Source of the DNA: Aphanomyces cochlioides
Taxonomy: Eukaryota > Oomycota > Saprolegniomycetes > Saprolegniales > Verrucalvaceae
Assembly (NCBI GenBank): GCA_019828595.1
Contig: JAHQRK010000028.1
Span: 310,001-374,000 of the forward strand
Direction: 5' to 3'
Length of the DNA: 64,000 nucleotides
The notes beneath the pieces were generated by a model. The model was not told where the DNA came from, did no database searches, and worked only from the letters and a program-made list of their open reading frames with translations. The position numbers were made by a program, and so were the translations under genes. Below are positions 20,972 to 31,307 of the stretch, piece by piece. The stretch's first letter is position 1. Every line of letters starts with the position of its first letter.

Positions 20972-23882
20972 CAAGAAAACTTCGCGCGCAAAAAAAGATC
21001 CACTTTGGAAAATGCAAGATTGGCACGACAAGTATGACAGACTACGAGATGAGCACATGGGATTAAGAAGAAAGTACACTGAGCTTCAAGAAGAGATCAA
21101 ACGGTACGGACGTGTGTGGAGGGAGAAATATGTCGGACGAATGGCATCTAGGCAAGCAACCAAGATCCGCAGTAGCCAGTCTTTCGAGATCGTGGATGGC
21201 AAGTCTCAGCATGGTACAGAAGAGAAGTTTAATGACACAAAAGTGACCACTCACATGCAGAGCACATCCAGACACTGTACAGCGAGAACCAAGCACTGAC
21301 GACAAAGTGCCGTGCTTTGGAATTGAGACTTGCGAAGGTTTGTGTAACTTGTTGTAGTTTCTCAGCAAGAGGTCTTAGATGAACGCCACAATTGATGAAT
21401 CGAAAAAAGGACGCAAACGAAGATTACCTGTGCATGTTGGTGTGCAAGTGAACTGTACAACGGACTCGCTTGATTCAAAGACAGACGATATAGTTGGACC
21501 TCTCATTGAGGCATTGCGACATCGTTTAGATGAACTTGAGAGAGATTTGTCTCGTCTGACAGCAGAAAACGAGCGATTGACCGCTATTGCGAGCGAAGAT
21601 CCCCATGCGACACAAATAGAATCGACTATGCGAGAGTCCACCTATGAGATGACATTGCTCGAGGTAAGTTGAAATGTCATGACTCTCGTCATACGGTAAT
21701 GCAGAACAAGTATGAAGATTTACAAGCTCAACTGCGTGCTGCCCAAGTCATTCACAACCAGTCTGTTGCTCAAATGGAGAAGCTAATGGCGGATAATCTT
21801 GAAATGAAAGAAACGATTTCACGTTTCAAAGGTTTTGAGGGCGAAGTTGAAATTAGAGACAATACCATTAACAATCTGCGTCAGGTACACAATGTGCCTC
21901 AATGCTCTTAACTTTATTAGGAGGTTATTATGCTCCGCAATGACTCAATTCGACTTCATGAAGCCATCGACCAATTGACAAGTCGCCCTTTCAATGATGC
22001 AAATACTAGTTTACAGTCTTTCATGGTTCAAATTGGAGACCTTGAGTGTCAAGTTGGTATTCTCAATGCCCAGCTTGATAACGAACGACAGCATACCAAG
22101 GTCTTGGAGCAATCAAAGAAAGTTCTACAGTCTCGTGTGGCTACTTTGCAAGCCCAACTTGAGACGAGTGTTCAGACAGAAGCGACCTTGCGACTGGAAG
22201 TCGAACAGCTCAGAGTCCACCACAACATGGCATCATTGAAGCTTCGGTTGTTTGAAAATCCAGCTGACACCCTTCTAACCACAGCTCTGGACTATGCGGC
22301 GAAGATATCATTTCAACCGAGTGACGTCGCTTTCCTTGAAGATACAAAACAGTAAGACAATTAAATTTGCTCTTTACAACACTGCACAATACCTAGGTCA
22401 ATGAAGTCAGCTATATCCTCCACGATGCAGAAGATGAGAGTTACCACATCGATGGAAATGGCCAACTATGATCGTCGAGTTTCAATCCTCCAAGAACTCA
22501 ATGATGACCTCCAAGATGAATTACGACGGCTTGAGAAGCAGTTTTCCAGTGAAATCGATTATTTGAAATCAAAACTCAATCAGTCGGAGCAAACAAATAT
22601 CGGGTTGAAACGTGAAATGGCGAAATTGTATTCCAAGCGCAAGCAGCTTCAATATGCAGCAAATCCATTGCTTGAAGGTGAAATGGATATCACCGAGCTC
22701 CAAATCGTACTGTGTGATCTCGAAGTTCTCCCATCTTGGCAAAACGTCAATTTAATTGCTGTTTGCGACTATGGTGACTATGTAACTCAGTTGTCACCAG
22801 TGGTTTGCCCAATGTCAGCCCCACTCAACTTTGCCATCTCGTACATTTGTGTTGTTGACGATGATTTCTTTGCCTCGCCTTATATTGGAGTCGAGCTACG
22901 CTCAATCGATGATTACCAAGAAACGCTGTTAGCCTCTGGGTTGCTTTCTCTTGAGACTCTATTTTCTTCATCAACTGGGATTGCTGACCTACGGCTTGAG
23001 TTTTTCCACCCCACAAGTGGCTGTCGAGTCGCGACTGTTACAGCGCGATTGCGTCTTCAGTACCCTGTTGATGAAGTGTATCGCGCTTATAGCACACCCG
23101 ACACAAAGCAAATCACCCCGTTCACCTACGAAGTCATCGTTGTTACTCTGCTTTCGGTGTACTGGCCCAAAGCACCATTGAACGGTTGGGGCTCAATCAA
23201 GTACAATATTTTGGGATATCAAGGTGTGGTCGAATCGGTCCAGTGGACTTCACCCTACATAGCCATTCCGCATGCCTCGCGGCAATTCTCCTTGCAAAAA
23301 AGTCCTAGACTCATAGAGTTTATCAAAACGTACAAGGTTGCCATCGAAGTGGACAAATGCGGTATCGCTCAAGTTCCGCTGACTTTATCGTCGCCCTTCC
23401 TTGCATCAGTTGCATTGGACCGTGACGATAATATCGTTGGGCGCTTGTGTCTAGAGATTCATTGCATAAAGCTCTCAGTGTCGAAGAACGTCGAGCACTA
23501 CCTTGCTGCCGTGCAAGTTCAATTCCAAGCTCAAGAAAACTTGGTCGACGTCCTGCGATTTCTACTCTACACTGATGCAAGATTTGTTTGGTATCGCAAC
23601 CAAAGTCTGCACAATGTGCCCTTAAATGGGCCTTTGGAAGTCGAAGAATTCAAATGCTACGTGGAATCGTTGGAACCTTGGGCCAAACAAGTGTGCACTT
23701 CTTTACTCGACACCTCGAAGTTCAAATGGCACCCAACATGGCTTCAAATGGAGACAGAAATCAGAGACCACTTTCAGTCCCATGTACTACAAAAATCCTG
23801 GACAGAAGCGTTTGATAAGCTGCGCAAACCCACTTGGCCCCATGTTCGTCGCATCCTCCACAACTTGATGACAAAAACGTGA
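20961..23882 (+). CDS. RPGRIP1/RPGRIP1L-like ciliary coiled-coil and C2-domain protein
   Basis: The N-terminus (KDPLWKMQDWHDKYDRLRDEHMGLRRKYTEL) is followed by long coiled coils through about 22660. A C2-like region starts at MDITELQIVLCDLEVLPSW (about 22684), and a second beta-rich region (ITPFTYEVIVVTLLSVYWPK, then YKVAIEVDKCGIAQVPLTL) runs to about 23470. The tail of about 130 residues is rich in aromatic residues and not recognised. Coiled coil plus two C2-type domains resembles RPGRIP1L, a transition-zone scaffold of cilia. Identity is moderate because coiled coils are uninformative. It needs about five introns, for example 21104-21151 (48 nt). It follows the tomosyn-like stop by only 108 bp. 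Confidence 0.6.
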
Positions 23883-23947
23883 TAAGATCAAGAGCGCATT
23901 AAAATTTATACACTCGTTGTTCTACTCTTCCAGGCAATCAAGAATGC

Positions 23948-24629
23948 TTAGTCAACGTTGGCCATGGCGACATCGGCTTCGGTGAACTTGCCCTTGTTCT
24001 TGTCACCAACGGCACGGTTCTTGCGTTCCAAGATCTTCTTGCGGTCCTTGTCAAGCTTGAGCTTGGTGATGACGACCTTGGAAGGGTGGATGCCAATGTT
24101 GACGGCAGCACCGTTGGCCTTTTCCTTGACGACGCGTTCGACGTGGATGACAAACTTCTTACGGTAGACTTGGGTCACACGGCCTTCACGGTTCTTGTAG
24201 GTACCACGGACAATCGTCACTTCATCGTCCTTGCGGATAGGGATGGAGCGGACCTACAGCGCAATGGTCACACATCACGATTCCAACTCCCCACAATGTC
24301 TGGAGAACCCTCCACGACTTACAGTTTCCTGGATGCTGCCATGAAATGCCAGACCAAGAAATTCTCGGTCCGACATGGACTTATGCACGGAAAAAGTGTA
24401 TAGTAGAAGGTGCGCGGGAGACGCACGCATCAGACACTTTCACTTACGTTGTACTTTTGTTGCAAGTCCTTGGACAAGTTGGCGCTCATCAAGACACGGC
24501 GTTGAGTCGAGTGGGCACCGAAGTGGGCCTTGCGCGACTTTCGGCGGGACGAGGACACAGTCGAGTTGAATTTCACTACACAGAGAGACCATCAGCATCC
24601 ATCCACAGCGCCGACGCCATCGACATACT
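23948..24629 (-). CDS. RPL26: Cytosolic ribosomal protein uL24 (RPL26)
   Basis: The three coding exons give [20 protein letters not shown], a KDLQQKYN segment, [11 protein letters not shown], a KOW motif ([18 protein letters not shown]) and [20 protein letters not shown]. This matches eukaryotic uL24 along its length (about 145 residues). The start codon is split: A at 24629, then a 53-nt intron (24576-24628), then TG at 24575-24574. The second intron (24254-24447, 194 nt) is four times longer than is typical here. uL24 sits near the exit tunnel of the 60S subunit. An inverted TTATCCGG pair lies 92 bp upstream. Assignment is secure. Confidence 0.93.
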
Positions 24630-24720
24630 TTTGCTGGAAAGAGTAAAATGATCTTTTCCACGCCATGGCCAGTGCTTTTCGCCCGACCAACCAAATGGAG
24701 CCCTACCCCTTACACCAACC

Positions 24721-24740
24721 TTATCCGGATTTCCGGATAA
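24721..24740. promoter_or_regulatory. TTATCCGG-ATTT-CCGGATAA inverted pair upstream of RPL26
   Basis: A perfect 8-bp inverted repeat with a 4-nt spacer, 92 bp upstream of the split start codon of RPL26. It is one of the two cleanest copies of the window-wide motif. A CCAAT lies close by at about 24762. Confidence 0.6.
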
Positions 24741-25624
24741 CTATCCTATTTCGCTCAGCCAATCAGATGATAGTTGCCATAATCCGAGCTTGGGGCTGAA
24801 AGGTCAAGCCAGAATTGCGTGAAGCAGCAAGAGCATCCCATCTCTGTGTGTAGACTCTAGACGCGACAACCATGATGGCCACTACAGCAGGCTGCTTGGA
24901 GCTTCAGTAGCGCATGACAGTAGCGCCTTCGTGCAATGTGAACTCAAGAAATCGAATGCAGAGAATGTTGCAATGATGGGGAACTAGGAGGTGGCTAGCT
25001 GTGTAAGAGAGCAACTCTGTGTTAGTTAGCAAAGATCTCATTTAGACATTTCGATTTCGATGGACCTGCTATAGGCAGCTTCGAGCTTTGTAGTTTGAAG
25101 AGACGTATATCGGATCATACTTGTATGTGAGTGCTTCACTTACCACAGTGCATGGCGGTGCAAGACATTGATGGTTGACAGACTTGCATTGACATTGTAA
25201 ATCTACTGAGATCTTTAGCACGTTGTCTAAAAGTTATAAGCAATGGAATTGATTGGCGTCTGACAATAGTCCGGAGGATTTAGTGTTGAGTCATTTGACA
25301 AACTGGTTTTGCCATTGTCATGGGTGCCAAGTGACTTGGTTTGGCTCCGTCCACAAGTAAATCGACATTTAATTTTCACCAGGGCGGCCAAGAATGAGTC
25401 CGTAGCGACCTAGGCTACGAAAGCAAATCACTGGATAATGCACTGTTCCATCAAATGTTCCATCAAAGCTGTTGGGTGCATAAAACATGCTCGGGTGACT
25501 GTGGGAATGAGATCGACTTTTTTTCACATCATTGAAATGTCTATCGAAAATTATCTGAACAAAGAGGCAAGACTGCAAACCCTTGAGCAATAGGAGCTTG
25601 AGTCTGATCGATCGACGGAGTGAT
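24741..25624. other. 0.9-kb spacer between RPL26 and PEX11, no gene seen
   Basis: No reading frame with recognisable content on either strand. A reverse-strand frame at 25369-25653 is downstream of the PEX11 stop in another frame and I treat it as chance. No repeats stand out. Confidence 0.45.
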
Positions 25625-26572
25625 TTATTGTGGCCATGTTTGCCACGAGCCAAGAATCGCTTCAGAGAACGCCAAGAATTGGGTCAAAACCTCTGTAGAA
25701 AAGTCAGCAATCGAGCCAAGCGGCAGGATTTAATCGTACCTGGCATGATTCCGCCTTCCTTGGACCAGTGAATGCACAACGGAAGGAAAAGTATGTTGCG
25801 GATTTGGTTGATTTGAATGTACGAACGCCTACAAGCAATCCAATCAGCTGAATTTGTTATAGCATTGTTTATCGCACTTGGCTTGGATCGTCGCAAGACT
25901 CTTTTTGCGCTAACAGACAATCGATGAGATAAAAACCCGAGAAACGTTGCCCTTACATCTTCGTCGCTCATATCCAAGGTGTTACCGATTGCTTTTTCTT
26001 GAGCAGCAAGAATCTCCAATCTAGAAATCCCTCAATAATCAATCTGGAAGACGGTCAAGTTGCCATACCGTTTGTGGTTTACGTAGAGATCGAGTGCAAC
26101 GTAAGTTCCCCATGCAATGCACGATTGACGAGAGCATTTGTTTGCATCAATCGATGGAAACCACTTGGGAGCCCTATAAAATCGACGTCAGATCACGTGA
26201 ATACGATGATGCATCCTACACCCATCCTACAAACGACAGATGCTCGAGAGGATAGTAGAGCAGCATCGCGTAGCATTGAGCATTCACGAGCTGCTTGATA
26301 TGCTCATCGTCGTCAGCACCAACCCACGAACCATTCTTCAAAGCTTCGAGAGTTTGAGGAATTCCCGTAAAGCGCGTCACGAAACGAGCAAAGCTGATCT
26401 GCGTTGCCACAGCGCTCAAACCTTGCGAGTGACGGGTGGGCTTCTTGGAGTAGAGTTCAATGGCGCGAGCTAGGAAGGCGAAACCGTATCCCATGGACTT
26501 GTAATACTTGTCTGCCTTGTACGAGGAGCTCGTGAACGTCGCGAACTTGACCAAGACATCCTTGCCGCTCAT
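25625..26572 (-). CDS. PEX11: PEX11 family peroxisomal membrane protein
   Basis: Five or so exons. The first (from ATG 26572) begins MSGKDVLVKFATFTSSSYKA and contains ATQISFARFVTRFTGIPQTLEAL and CYAMLLYYPLEHLSFVGW. The second gives APKWFPSIDANKCSRQSCIAWGTYVALDLY. The later ones give RRSYIQINQIRNILFLPLCIHW, and the end is VLTQFLAFSEAILGSWQTWP with a stop at 25625. A basic helix with a Phe-Ala-Arg core, the tyrosine-proline-leucine-glutamate block and the C-terminal GSWQ segment fit PEX11-type proteins, which remodel peroxisomal membranes before division. The introns are about 46-50 nt. The assignment rests on family pattern recognition, not on a unique motif. Confidence 0.68.
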
Positions 26573-27697
26573 TATGTCGTCCGACTCCAATTCTGTAATG
26601 AGGAAATCATGTTGACGTAGATTCCATAGTAAAAAAAATCAAAATTAATCAAATTTCCCAATAATTCTAATTATTAATTCAATTTTCTTGTAATTTCACT
26701 GCCAAAGGAGAGCACACCAGAGACAAAGTGCATCGACGCTGCTACATCTGGAGCTCAACATGAAGCGCTGCTCCTTCGCCTTGGCTTGGCAGTTTGAAAG
26801 CATGACGCGAAGGTTATCGCAGCGCTTCGGCGATTTTTAGAGGAATAGAATTCAATTTTTAGATTTTACAATTATTTGCGTCGACATTCAGCTGAGGAAC
26901 TTCAGATGTTGGCGATCGTCGTGCTAAAATACTCAGACAACACCTACTCAGACAACACCAAGCCGAAGATCTTTGTCTCCTTTGCAATGAGCAGATTATC
27001 TCAAAGGTACGATAGCGGCGCTGTAGTTATAAAGGCATTTGATAATTTCAATGAATTTGGGCGATGATTATTTCCCCAACGTGACCCATTACACCTTGAC
27101 CAAGTTGCAGTTCCTGCGATCGTATTCACGCAGATTTGACACAATCAAGTGACGACTCTGCTTGTTACCTCTGGAGTACACCGCGACGGGAACGATATGC
27201 TCCTTTTGTTGCTACGATAAGCCCTCAGTTTCGCCACACCAGAGCTGTCAATAAATCAAGGAGTTGATTGTTCCACCCTCACGCATGTTGGCACTGCAGG
27301 AACCTCATCGTAGGGAGACATTATACCTACTTTCTTCACCATTCTACGAGAGTACAGCGAGATCTTCCAAGATTGGGTCACTGGTCGAAGCAGAGCGAGA
27401 GAACTTGATGGGTATTGCCATATAGATGTTGTTGGCGAAAGATCCCGAAATACCTGAAAATAGTTAATTAATGAAATTATAAATCAATTTTTCAAAAAAA
27501 CATTTTATTCGTGTCTTTTCTTAGAATTCAGTAGAAAATCGTCTTTTTTTATCCAAAATGACTTGGATGGCTGCTTCGATGACAAGGGGCGACGACAACT
27601 GAAAGCTTCGGAGGAGGATAAGACGACGAGATCACAGAGGAATAACTAATACGATTATAAACTATTGATCCTATCTAAGCCGCGAGCCTCTGGAGAC
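26573..27697. other. 1.1-kb AT-rich spacer, no supported gene
   Basis: AT-rich blocks at 26625-26700 and 27450-27550 flank a GC-balanced middle part. A forward frame at 26876-27067 contains a 15-bp direct repeat (ACTCAGACAACACC, about 26932 and 26947) but no known domain. It might contain decayed coding sequence. Confidence 0.4.
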
Positions 27698-28228
27698 TCA
27701 CGCGGTTTGGCTCTTGCGCTTGTCCCAGAGAGCTTTGATCATCGGGGATATGGATCGCGGGTTCAAAAACCATCGTTCTCTGTCGGGGTTGATCTTGAGA
27801 AACGAGCGGAGCATCGCTCGCTCTTCTAAATGTTCCATTCGTACGTGTGACTCGAAGAATGTCACGTTGTCTTTCCAGTTCATGCGTCGCCACAAGTGCA
27901 CGGAATTTGCCCATTCTTTCATCAAGCCGTGTGTTGGTGCGCTGAATTCCAACACACGTGTCTCGCCTAATTTGATGCGTCGGCCTTCGATGCGGGTCAC
28001 TTCAGTCGATGAGACGCTAAAACGATGCGGCAAGAGCGTCGGGACGTCGCATTCTGCCTTGACTTTGGTAATTCGACCTGGGAGAGACAAGCTGCCCTTC
28101 ATGAGTCCACCCTTCTCGGAAAAAAACTTGAGCACGCCGTCTTGGAACACACAGAAGATCAATGCTGGCCGCGACTGCCCAGACCGTGCATTGTGCTCAA
28201 TCATGATCAAATATCCGTCGCGGTACAT
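27698..28228 (-). CDS. Pleckstrin-homology (PH) domain protein, 176 aa
   Basis: A single open exon from ATG 28228 starts MYRDGYLIMIEHNARS and continues LIFCVFQDGVLKFFSEKGG, with strand-rich sequence and a closing helix MKEWANSVHLWRRMNW. The last is the Trp-containing C-terminal helix of PH domains. The following 50 residues (HLEERAMLRSFLKINPDRERWF) are helical and basic. PH domains bind phosphoinositides or proteins; no specificity can be read from the sequence. The gene may have further 5' exons, since oomycete PH domains are often parts of larger proteins. A TACAAATTTCAAG element lies 112 bp upstream. Confidence 0.6.
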   Translation of the reverse strand: MYRDGYLIMIEHNARSGQSRPALIFCVFQDGVLKFFSEKGGLMKGSLSLPGRITKVKAECDVPTLLPHRFSVSSTEVTRIEGRRIKLGETRVLEFSAPTHGLMKEWANSVHLWRRMNWKDNVTFFESHVRMEHLEERAMLRSFLKINPDRERWFLNPRSISPMIKALWDKRKSQTA

Positions 28229-28997
28229 GGCCAGACACTGCGTCGCCGTTTGCTCACTGACGGAATCAAGATGGATGTGGGCTTGATATGGGAAAACGCT
28301 TTTCTTGTGCTCATATTAAAATGCAATTTTTGAAAAGTATACAAATTTCAAGATTAATCTTAGACTATTTTATTGGAATAGAGTATTAATTTAGAGAGGT
28401 ATGTCGTGGGACTGCCATATTGAAACGCCATAGTCTCACTGGCTCAATTCCATACAAATGCAAGATGAAAACTCAACCTGTCAAAATTTATAGCTGGCCA
28501 CCTACGATTTGACCACTAAGCCCAGATCGCACGCCGCGATACATGCTCCTCCACTTTGTTCCCCTGTCTGCCTCTTTCAGCGGATCCTCAGTGCCATAAT
28601 CCTTGATGTAGCAGCAAAGCAATACTGTTTCTCTAGAAAGCCAAGAAAAGGCAGCTCTCTGGCTTCATTCGCCGCAGGTTCGCCCAGCTGGACAGTTTGC
28701 AAGGACAGGGTTTCACGTCAAACTCTGGGCGACATTGGAAACATCGTTGCGTGAGATTGACGCACAGCATTCGAGATCCTGCATGCAGACTGGCTACTCA
28801 AAGGCTGAAGGCTTGACAAGCTGGAAGGATGACCATAGGCGACGTGCAAATATGATATCAACCGAAAATATGAGGCCATGAGACGATGTCGACGAGACAG
28901 GAAGCATCGTGTACGATGAACTTCATATTGTGGCAGGTTAACCATACACTTGTCCCAGTGACATTTCGTAGAGGACTTATGTTAAGATCCCAACAAC
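28229..28997. other. Spacer between the PH gene and the small membrane protein gene
   Basis: No coding sequence is supported. It contains one TACAAATTTCAAG element (28340-28352) within an AT-rich stretch (28300-28400). The two flanking genes are both on the reverse strand. Confidence 0.45.
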
Positions 28998-29361
28998 TTA
29001 GTGGTGGTGGCTGTCGTGGTGGTCGCCCTTGGCAGCGAGAGCGGCATGCTTGTGGCCTACAATCGAGACAACCTTGATACCTGGCACAATCAAGTTTAGA
29101 CTTACGGTGGCGGCCCAAGTAAGCCATGGTAATGCCAGAAACACCAACAATGAGGATCATGTGCACAAGAGGAGCGACCGAGTTGGTGTGGACATGGCGA
29201 ACACCGTAGTTGTACGCGAAGCGTTCAAAGAATTGAGCCGAGCCGGTAGGAGCAGCAGCGGCGTTGCGGACAGAGATAGCGTGCTTGGCACGGGCGATCC
29301 AGTCCTTGGTTTGAGCGCGGGACGCTTGGTATTCAGCTTGCAAGTTGTTGGCAGAGCTCAT
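28998..29361 (-). CDS. Small single-pass membrane protein, possibly a mitochondrial ATP synthase subunit
   Basis: Two exons. The first (from ATG 29361) gives MSSANNLQAEYQASRAQTKD, a basic amphipathic stretch, RFAYNYGVRHVHTNSVAPLV and a membrane helix (MILIVGVSGITMAYLG). A short second exon ends in a His-rich tail (AKGDHHDSHHH) with the stop at 28998. The intron is about 50 nt, ending TTGTAG. Its size (about 105 residues), single helix and Tyr/His-rich segment before the helix resemble subunit f of the mitochondrial F1Fo-ATP synthase, but the similarity is weak. Expression is probably high given the inverted CCGGATAA element 115 bp upstream, as at RPL26. Function is a guess. Confidence 0.5.
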
Positions 29362-29475
29362 CTTGTGGCCGAGAAAGGTGACTGACGGTGGGGAAGGACA
29401 GTAGCTCCAAATATCTTGCCATTTGTATACTATACCAAAATCAAATTACTATTTCAACCAATCAAATTGAATTAT

Positions 29476-29493
29476 TTATCCGGTTCCGGATAA
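29476..29493. promoter_or_regulatory. TTATCCGG-TT-CCGGATAA inverted pair in a divergent spacer
   Basis: A perfect 8-bp inverted repeat with a 2-nt spacer, 115 bp upstream of the gene starting at 29361 (-) and 12 bp before a small ORF starting at 29506 (+). Its symmetry would allow it to serve both directions. Confidence 0.6.
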
Positions 29494-29505
29494 TTTGCCA
29501 TTTTC

Positions 29506-29682
29506 ATGGCAAAGTCGTCCGCCAAACGCCGTCGACCTCCCGCATCGCATCAAGAGTCTATACGACAAAGAAAGATGGATGGAATTCTAGGCGAATATAC
29601 AGAAAAGATCGTATTCAGGCTAAGGAACGGACTGGATCGAGGTGCTCTGTCATTTCCACTGATGTACGATGGCCATGGCTAG
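29506..29682 (+). CDS. Possible small basic protein (58 aa), hypothetical
   Basis: An ORF begins MAKSSAKRRRPPASHQESIR directly after the inverted CCGGATAA element and contains GILGEYTEKIVFRLRNGL. I recognise no family. It could be the first exon of a spliced gene, as a GT donor lies in the terminal Met-Tyr-Asp codons. The region to 30230 also holds a reverse ORF of 52 residues (29756-29914) with one hydrophobic helix. Neither is convincing alone. Confidence 0.3.
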   Translation: MAKSSAKRRRPPASHQESIRQRKMDGILGEYTEKIVFRLRNGLDRGALSFPLMYDGHG

Positions 29683-30230
29683 CTTTGGAACGTAGGATGA
29701 TAACCCAACGGTTCCCACGGCGAGGAGAGAAGCATGGCAGTTGCAGTCCTGGCCTTCAAGCTATCATATAGAGAGGAGAAGACCATAGGATAGCTAGGAA
29801 GAGCCAGCCGTGTGAGACAAAGTTCACAAAACCCACAATCCTCAAAGCTGGCGGGTTTATTCTCCACTTGGGTCCCATTGGAGGCTTCCCTCGCATCTTT
29901 CGTGAGCTCTCCATGAATGCAGGAGCTCCTAGTCTGCTAGACAGCACATCATAATGTGGTAAACAAGAAATATAGTTCAATCGCGATTAAATTGCAATGT
30001 TTGGTCTGTTGACGGACATTCGACTCGAGGCAAAAGAAACCGTGGAGGACATTGTCAAGCTCCTGGACGTTGACATGTTTCTCCACTCGAACGACACACT
30101 CGGCCGCATTTTATCGAGTTGGTTGTCGTGATTGGGCTCTAAATTAAGCGTCGCTTGCGTTAGATCGTCGTGTAAAAATAGCCCGGACCGGTGCACGAAA
30201 CGACAAGCCACTTGTGAAAAGTAGCGCAGC

Positions 30231-31246
30231 ATGGCCAAGAAAGGCGGCAATGCCGACGTATTGATCACGAAGCGCGACATCACGATCGACGATGTAATGA
30301 ATAATCCGATCGCCGTCGGCTACTTGCTCGACTTTTGCCAAAAGAATCTCTGTGCCGAGAACCTCAACTTTGTCATGGCGGTCGATCGGTACAAGGACAG
30401 GTGCGACTTGCTCGATTTCAACGACGAAGAGGACGTCAAGACGTGCGGCGCCATGGCCGCGACGATCTGGAAGGACTTTTTATCGCGCAATTCGCCCAAC
30501 GAAGTGAGTTTACCGAGCGAAGACCGACAGATCACGATCGAGCGCATGGACAAAATCACAAAGTACAAGGGCAAACTCTTCGAGGTCGCGATCCAAGATG
30601 CGATGAAGACGCTCCAAAAAGATATTATGAACCGCTTCATCAAATCGGCGCAGTTTTCCGAGCTCGTTTCGCGCTTGTCCGAGTCACAAGATGCATACGA
30701 TCCGTTTGAGCTCGTGCCGCCGCCACAAGTGATCACGACCGCCGCGACAATCGAGTCGGCCGACATTACGCTCGAAGACATCCTCGGCGACACGGTCTTG
30801 TTTGAAGAAATGCACACGTACTTGAACAAAAGTACGTCGATCCCCCGTCCGCCGTCTGCTCATCTTGTCTTGTAGAATTCAACTCGGAGAATCTCAAATG
30901 CGTGCGCGAGATCTGCATCTTTGAGCTTCTGTCCAAGGAAAAAGACATCAACAACACCAAGAAGAAAGCATGGGCGATCTACCGCAATTTCATCATGCCA
31001 GGGTCGCAGTTTGAAGTCTCATGCAGCAATGCGACGCGCAAAAACGTCATGCAACGCCTCGGCTGTCCGCTTGAGCGCATGTTTGAAGAAGTCAAGGAGA
31101 CGACCATGCTCACCTTGAAACAAGATCTCAAGGGTTTCCTCTCGTCGCTCGACCGAAAAGCCATCAAAGACCACCTCAAAAAGCTCGAAAAGGGCCACAA
31201 AGTCGGCTTGATTCAAAACATCTCCAACAAACTCTTTGGCAAATAA
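30231..31246 (+). CDS. Tandem RGS-domain protein
   Basis: Two exons are joined over a 44-nt intron (30832-30875). The first RGS-like domain covers NPIAVGYLLDFCQKNLCAEN, a VDRYKD segment and later the KDIMNRFIKSAQF block (residues about 25-150). The second starts ILGDTVLFEEMHTYLNK and continues NSENLKCVREICIFELL and KAWAIYRNFIMPGSQFEV (residues about 185-275). RGS domains accelerate GTP hydrolysis by G-alpha subunits or act as anchors. A double-RGS protein of about 320 residues fits the G-protein signalling of oomycetes and the GPCR-PIPK at 11 kb, but partnership is speculative. The lysine-rich C-terminus ends at 31246. The ATG at 30231 begins MAKKGGN. Confidence 0.78.
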
Positions 31247-31307
31247 ATCGACAATACCACACAACACTCTTAGCATCCTCTTCTTCGTTGTCTTCCTTGT
31301 CGTCGTC

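Noticed and set aside
25369..25653. Reverse-strand ORF of 94 residues downstream of PEX11
   Set aside because: PEX11 reads in another frame through 25684-25625 and ends with a typical C-terminus; this frame is a shadow.
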